A stretch of DNA of 64,000 bases from Rhizobium laguerreae (lineage in GTDB: Bacteria; Pseudomonadota; Alphaproteobacteria; Rhizobiales; Rhizobiaceae), in assembly GCF_002008165.1 (NCBI RefSeq), contig NZ_MRDM01000032.1, forward strand, positions 1 through 64,000, given 5' to 3'. Positions 60,567 to 64,000 of the stretch are shown in pieces (within the stretch, counting starts at the first letter, position 1; the number at the start of each line of letters is the position of its first letter). The position numbers and the translations under genes were made by a program. Under the pieces are notes generated by a model. That model made no database searches, was not told where the DNA came from, and saw only the letters and a program-made list of their open reading frames with translations.

Positions 60567-60597
60567 GATACGGTCGGGGATGCCCCGACCGCGTATC
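60567..60597 (-). terminator. Hairpin between pstS-like gene and Na/Pi gene
   Basis: GATACGGTCGGGG (60567-60579) pairs with CCCGACCGCGTATC (60584-60597), with a small bulge. It lies 18 bases past the pstS-like stop on the minus strand and may limit read-through into the symporter gene. Confidence 0.6.
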
Positions 60598-60614
60598 ATG
60601 CGCGCCCGAACGAT

Positions 60615-61703
60615 TTACTGGCTCGCGGATGCATCCTGCTTCAGCCAGTATTTGACGATCTGACTGACGAGCTGCGGCGGCAAAGGCACATAACCCAGCG
60701 CCTCGGCGTCCTTACTGCCCGCCTCGAACGCCAGACGGAAAAAATCATGCACGCGGCGATAGCGATTGGGCGCCTGTCCCGTGATTGGAACGACAGCAAA
60801 TGTTGCGCCGCTGATCGGATAGGCCGCCTCCCCCGGTTGATCCGCGAGCGATACCGAAAAATCCTTCGCTTCATCCCATGAGGCGGTGCTGGCGGCAGCC
60901 CGCACGCCATCCGGTCCCGGTTTTACGAACTGGCCGGATTTGTTCTGAACAGCGCCATAGGGCAGGTTTGCACGCTCGACCTGGCCAAAATCGGCATAGG
61001 CGATCGCCCCCTTGGTTGCCTGCACCGCGCGAATGAGATCCCCGGTTCCCTCGACACTCGTCCCCACAGGCCAGGCGATCAGCGTATCCGCTCCATGTGC
61101 CGCCTTCCATTCCGGGCTTGCCGAGGACAGGAATTCGGTGAACATGAAGGTGGTGCCTGATCCATCCTTGCGGCTAACCGGGCTGATTTTCTGATCGGGA
61201 AGGCTGATCTCCGGGTTGATCGCCTTGATGGCAGGGTCAGCCCACGACTGGATCTTGCCGAGATAGATATTCGCAAGCAGCGGGCCAGTCAGGTTGATAC
61301 GGCCCTTGTCGATACCGTCAAGGTTGACGGCAATCGCCACGCTGCCGAGCACGATCGGAAACTGCTGGCGGCCATGCTTCAAAAGCTCGTCGTGGGAGAC
61401 AGGCACATCGGTCGCAGCGAAATCCAGCTCCGGCTGATCAAGGCGCATCAGGCCTGCCAGCGAACCGACAAGCTCGTAGTCCACCGTCCAGTCGGGTGAG
61501 CTGAAATCGCCGTCATCCATCCGCGCCTTCTCGTAGATTTCCGCCCACTTCGCGATGATGGGTGCCGCGAATGTGGAGCCGGCGCCGCGAATGGGCTCGG
61601 CCATGGCTGCAGGAGCGATGAAAAGTGAGCCGACAACTGCCACAAGTCCGGTAAAGCCGGCGGTGGTCGTCACTCTGTGGACTTGCCGAAAAAAACGTTC
61701 CAT
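60615..61703 (-). CDS. Phosphate-binding protein, PstS-like
   Basis: This 362-residue exported binding protein has a signal peptide (TTTAGFTGLVAVVGSLFIAPAAMA) and the PstS fold: EPIRGAGSTFAAPIIAKWAE, TDVPVSHDELLKHGRQQFPI, and the phosphate-binding SRKDGSGTTFMFTEF. Its ABC partners (pstC, pstA, pstB) are not next to it, so it is either an orphan or serves another transporter; it is followed by the Na/Pi symporter. MERFFRQV at 61703 is taken as the start; MRGEAP six codons earlier is possible. A PHO-box-like sequence lies upstream. Confidence 0.88.
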   Translation of the reverse strand: MERFFRQVHRVTTTAGFTGLVAVVGSLFIAPAAMAEPIRGAGSTFAAPIIAKWAEIYEKARMDDGDFSSPDWTVDYELVGSLAGLMRLDQPELDFAATDVPVSHDELLKHGRQQFPIVLGSVAIAVNLDGIDKGRINLTGPLLANIYLGKIQSWADPAIKAINPEISLPDQKISPVSRKDGSGTTFMFTEFLSSASPEWKAAHGADTLIAWPVGTSVEGTGDLIRAVQATKGAIAYADFGQVERANLPYGAVQNKSGQFVKPGPDGVRAAASTASWDEAKDFSVSLADQPGEAAYPISGATFAVVPITGQAPNRYRRVHDFFRLAFEAGSKDAEALGYVPLPPQLVSQIVKYWLKQDASASQ

Positions 61704-62055
61704 CGGCGCTTCCCCTCGCAACCGTTGACTGCGTACTTCGATCAGAATTCAAGCCAGATCAGCTCAGGACCCACTGTGCGAACTCGTGTTCCAGCCGACA
61801 GGAATTCCTGACACGACTAAGTATTTCCATTCATTAACATTTTAATGACAGTTTAGTTTTGCGGGTTGCTGATTCTCGGCGCAGGACATTCTTTGTCTGA
61901 TCGATGTCGCTCTAAAAATTCGAAATAAAACCGTCACTCAATTGACACATCGGCCGCATTTACAATGATAAAACAACGCAGCCCGCGCCACGGCCAGACA
62001 TGTCCGGGACGGTGCGGATTGCATCTGCGTTCGAGGTGCAGCGGATGCGGCGGCG
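61704..62055. promoter_or_regulatory. Upstream region of the pstS-like gene
   Basis: This 352-base stretch between the pstS-like start and the nnrD stop holds no gene. The candidate PHO box is at 61833-61851; AT-rich sequence near 61820-61960 should contain the pstS promoter. No clear nnr terminator was found. Confidence 0.5.
61833..61851 (-). promoter_or_regulatory. Candidate PHO box upstream of the pstS-like gene
   Basis: On the minus strand the sequence reads CTGTCAT-TAAA-ATGTTAAT. The first half is a perfect CTGTCAT; the second is weak (about 4 of 7). It is correctly oriented for the gene and lies 130 bases before its start. Confidence 0.4.
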
Positions 62056-63540
62056 TTAAACCGGCAATACCTCGGCTGCAAGCTCTTCTGCCGTCAGCCC
62101 CTTGCCGGCGCGTTGCCCGGCCTCGCCGTGCAGCCAGACGCCGGCGGCGGCGGCCTCGAAGGCCGGCAGGCCCTGGGCGAGCAAGCCGCCGATGATGCCG
62201 GCAAGCACGTCGCCGGAACCGGCGGTGGCAAGCCAGACGGGAGCGTTGGTATTGATGAGCGCACGTCCATCAGGCGCGGCGATGACGGTATCGGCACCTT
62301 TGTAAATGATCGCGGCATTGGCGCGGCGGGCGGCCGCCAACGCCTTATCCACCTTGCCGAGCGCGTCGTCGCCACCAATATCGGGAAAGAGCCGCGCGAA
62401 TTCGCCCTCGTGCGGTGTCAGCACCAGACGCGGCTCACCCCGGAAAAGATCAAACAGCTGTTGCGGATCGTCCTTGAACGAGGAGATGCCATCGGCATCG
62501 AGCACCAGATGACGATCGGCAAGGGCCGAGACGAAGCCGCGCGCCCTGGTGCCGATGCCGAAACCGGGGCCGAGGACGAAGGTCTGCAGCCGCTTGTCGG
62601 AGAGCCAGTCGCCGAGGTCGGCCTCGTCGTCGATGGCATGCAGCATGACGGCGGTCAGATGCGCGGCATTGGCGGCCATCGCCGCGTGGGGGGCGGCGAT
62701 CGTCACCAGGCCGGCGCCGGCCTTCAGGCCCGAGATCGCCGACATGCGCGCCGCACCGGTCTTGTCGGCCTCACCTGAGAAGACGACCAGATGACCGCGC
62801 TTGTATTTATGGGTTTCCAACTGCTCGGCCGGCAGCGCACTCCTCCAGGCATCCGGCGTGTTCTCGGCGATGGCGCCGCCTGCCTCAGCCCTGACGATGC
62901 GGGCCGGGATACCGATGTCGAAGACCTCCAATTCACCGCAAAGCTCCCTGCCCGGCATCAGCAGATGGCCGGGCTTGCGGGTCATGAAGGTGATGGTGTT
63001 GCAGGCCCGGAAAGCGGCACCCAGCACCTTGCCGGTACGGCCATCGAGGCCGGAGGGCAGATCGATGGCGAGCACGGGAATAGCGACCTCGGTGACGCCC
63101 TCGATCAGCGCGCACACATCGGCCGACACCGCGCGGCCAAGCCCTGCCCCGAACAGACCATCAATGACGACGTCGCCGGTTTCCGGCCGATAGAGGCCGA
63201 GTTCCTGTCCACTGAGCGCGCAGCCCATGCGGGCGCGGGCGGCATCACCCTTCAACCTCAAGGGATCGCCGAGGTGGAAGAGCGCCACCTTCGCCCCGCT
63301 CTCCTGCAGATGACGGGCTGCGACATAGGCATCGCCGCCATTGTTGCCGGGTCCGCAGAGTATGACGAAACGCAACGCTCCGGGATGAAGGCGCAGAGCA
63401 GCAGCTGCGACCGCGGCACCTGCCCTCTCCATCAGGCCAAAAGAGTCGATGCCGGATGCGGCAGCGGCCGCGTCGACGGCGGCCATTTCGGCAGGAGTGA
63501 GAAGAAGGTCGGACAGATGTTTGCTCATCATCCTATTCAA
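62056..63540 (-). CDS. nnrE-nnrD: Bifunctional NAD(P)H-hydrate epimerase / ADP-dependent NAD(P)H-hydrate dehydratase
   Basis: This 494-residue repair enzyme for hydrated NAD(P)H has a YjeF_N epimerase domain (residues 1-215; FVILCGPGNNGGDAYVAARHL, DGLFGAGLGR, AIDLPSGLDG). A ribokinase-like dehydratase domain follows (230-494; HKYKRGHLVVFSG, VLGPGFGIGTRARG, LVLDADGISS, and the catalytic Asp region ATAGSGDVLAGIIGGLLAQG). Both active sites look intact. The start is uncertain: ATGs at 63540, 63531 and 63528 lie within five codons. It is divergent from glnB, a common rhizobial arrangement. Confidence 0.93.
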   Translation of the reverse strand: MNRMMSKHLSDLLLTPAEMAAVDAAAAASGIDSFGLMERAGAAVAAAALRLHPGALRFVILCGPGNNGGDAYVAARHLQESGAKVALFHLGDPLRLKGDAARARMGCALSGQELGLYRPETGDVVIDGLFGAGLGRAVSADVCALIEGVTEVAIPVLAIDLPSGLDGRTGKVLGAAFRACNTITFMTRKPGHLLMPGRELCGELEVFDIGIPARIVRAEAGGAIAENTPDAWRSALPAEQLETHKYKRGHLVVFSGEADKTGAARMSAISGLKAGAGLVTIAAPHAAMAANAAHLTAVMLHAIDDEADLGDWLSDKRLQTFVLGPGFGIGTRARGFVSALADRHLVLDADGISSFKDDPQQLFDLFRGEPRLVLTPHEGEFARLFPDIGGDDALGKVDKALAAARRANAAIIYKGADTVIAAPDGRALINTNAPVWLATAGSGDVLAGIIGGLLAQGLPAFEAAAAGVWLHGEAGQRAGKGLTAEELAAEVLPV

Positions 63541-63872
63541 ATCAAAAAACGCCTAAAAAACAACCGTCTGAAATACCAAAGAGAAGGACTCAATTTAGGC
63601 ATTTGCCTACATTTTCATCTCAACGTGACGCGTATTCGCAGTTGCGAAAATACATGAGTTTTTCCGTTTCCGATGGGATTTTGATCGGGAGACGATGTTT
63701 TTCCATCTGGCCGTCGCCAAAACCACACAGAATTCCCTACAAACTCGCCGGTTTTGGAAGAATCGACGTCTTTTTTCGACAGGATGGATTTCAAACTGGC
63801 ACGATATCTGCATCATATCCCGCGAGCGGGAAAATTCCTGCCATAACAAGAGAAGCGGAGAGACATTTTCTC
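63541..63872. promoter_or_regulatory. Divergent promoter region between nnr gene and glnB
   Basis: These 332 bases contain no gene. They hold the sigma-54 promoter at 63797-63812 for glnB. I searched for a TGCAC-N5-GTGCA-type NtrC site and did not find a convincing one. Confidence 0.6.
63797..63812 (+). promoter_or_regulatory. Sigma-54 promoter of glnB
   Basis: TGGCAC-GATAT-CTGCA matches the -24/-12 consensus TGGCAC-N5-TTGCA at 10 of 11 positions with the invariant GG-N10-GC spacing. It lies 61 bases before the glnB start, as known for the nitrogen-regulated glnB-glnA promoter of rhizobia. Confidence 0.85.
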
Positions 63873-64000
63873 ATGAAAAAGATCGAAGCGATCATTAAGC
63901 CTTTCAAGCTGGACGAAGTGAAGGAAGCCCTTCAGGAAGTTGGCCTGCAGGGTATCACGGTCACGGAAGCCAAGGGTTTCGGCCGTCAGAAAGGCCACAC
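63873..64000 (+). CDS. glnB: PII nitrogen regulatory protein, 5' part
   Basis: The first 42 codons of GlnB read MKKIEAIIKPFKLDEVKEAL, then QEVGLQGITVTEAKGFGRQK, the N-terminal half of the PII signal protein; the gene runs out of the window before the uridylylated T-loop tyrosine. PII relays nitrogen and energy status to NtrB, GlnE and transporters. GCGGAGAGAC precedes the ATG, and a sigma-54 promoter lies upstream. In rhizobia glnA normally follows. Confidence 0.95.
   Translation, partial: MKKIEAIIKPFKLDEVKEALQEVGLQGITVTEAKGFGRQKGH

Overview
The window looks like chromosomal DNA of a Rhizobium-type alphaproteobacterium (Rhizobium leguminosarum/etli group or a close relative). The reasons are high GC, the gene order gyrA - coaD - ppiA - ppiB - queA - tgt, a divergent ssb/uvrA pair sharing a GTTC-N7-GTTC SOS box, a sigma-54 promoter in front of glnB, and many sugar-type ABC transporters paired with LacI regulators. 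This assignment is inference from gene content. No tRNA, rRNA, CRISPR array, prophage or intact transposon was recognised.

1-9 kb: a scar of two broken transposase fragments (IS30-like joined to ISNCY-like) lies beside a ribose-type ABC transporter operon (binding protein, ATPase, permease; minus strand). A divergent LacI regulator faces it across a promoter region holding two inverted, near-identical 19-bp sites. Next comes an acetolactate-synthase-like gene preceded by an 18-residue leader peptide rich in Val/Leu/Ile and a terminator hairpin, the arrangement of a branched-chain amino acid attenuator. A ParE/ParD-type toxin-antitoxin pair follows.

9-21 kb: a 1081-residue zinc-ribbon/adenylate cyclase/ATPase/TPR protein and a redoxin gene lead into a copper-handling block of about 7.5 kb. 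Its minus-strand arm encodes cytochrome c', a Cys-rich four-helix copper-storage protein, a DUF305 protein and a small secreted protein. Its plus-strand arm encodes cytochrome b561, a His/Met-rich exported protein, a small lipoprotein, a TolC-like outer-membrane factor, a multicopper oxidase, a cupredoxin, a CusF-like protein and a DUF411 protein. The block is bracketed by the redoxin 3' end and a decayed second copy of that end.

21-34 kb: small secreted and YidB-like proteins; a junction where a TPR gene and a MarR gene have both lost their 5' ends; a GNAT acetyltransferase; an M16 metalloprotease; then a LacI regulator convergent with a five-gene operon (metallophosphoesterase, ATPase, two permeases, binding protein) resembling Ugp glycerophosphodiester/sugar transport, with a PHO-box-like sequence upstream.

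34-47 kb: a GH13 glycoside hydrolase, an RTX-type secreted glycoside hydrolase, an HxlR regulator with a FabF-like ketoacyl synthase, a DUF4864 protein, an acyltransferase-3 membrane protein, then tgt, queA, two cyclophilins and coaD.

47-64 kb: two very small membrane proteins, gyrA, marC-like, ssb, uvrA, a GNAT enzyme, a DUF72 protein, a CorA-like channel, a DUF808 protein, a Na/Pi cotransporter-like protein, a PstS-like phosphate-binding protein with a candidate PHO box, the bifunctional NAD(P)HX repair enzyme, and the first 42 codons of glnB. The three phosphate-related loci (Ugp-like operon, Na/Pi symporter, PstS) suggest a phosphate-scavenging theme, which is inference from family membership and the two PHO-like sites.
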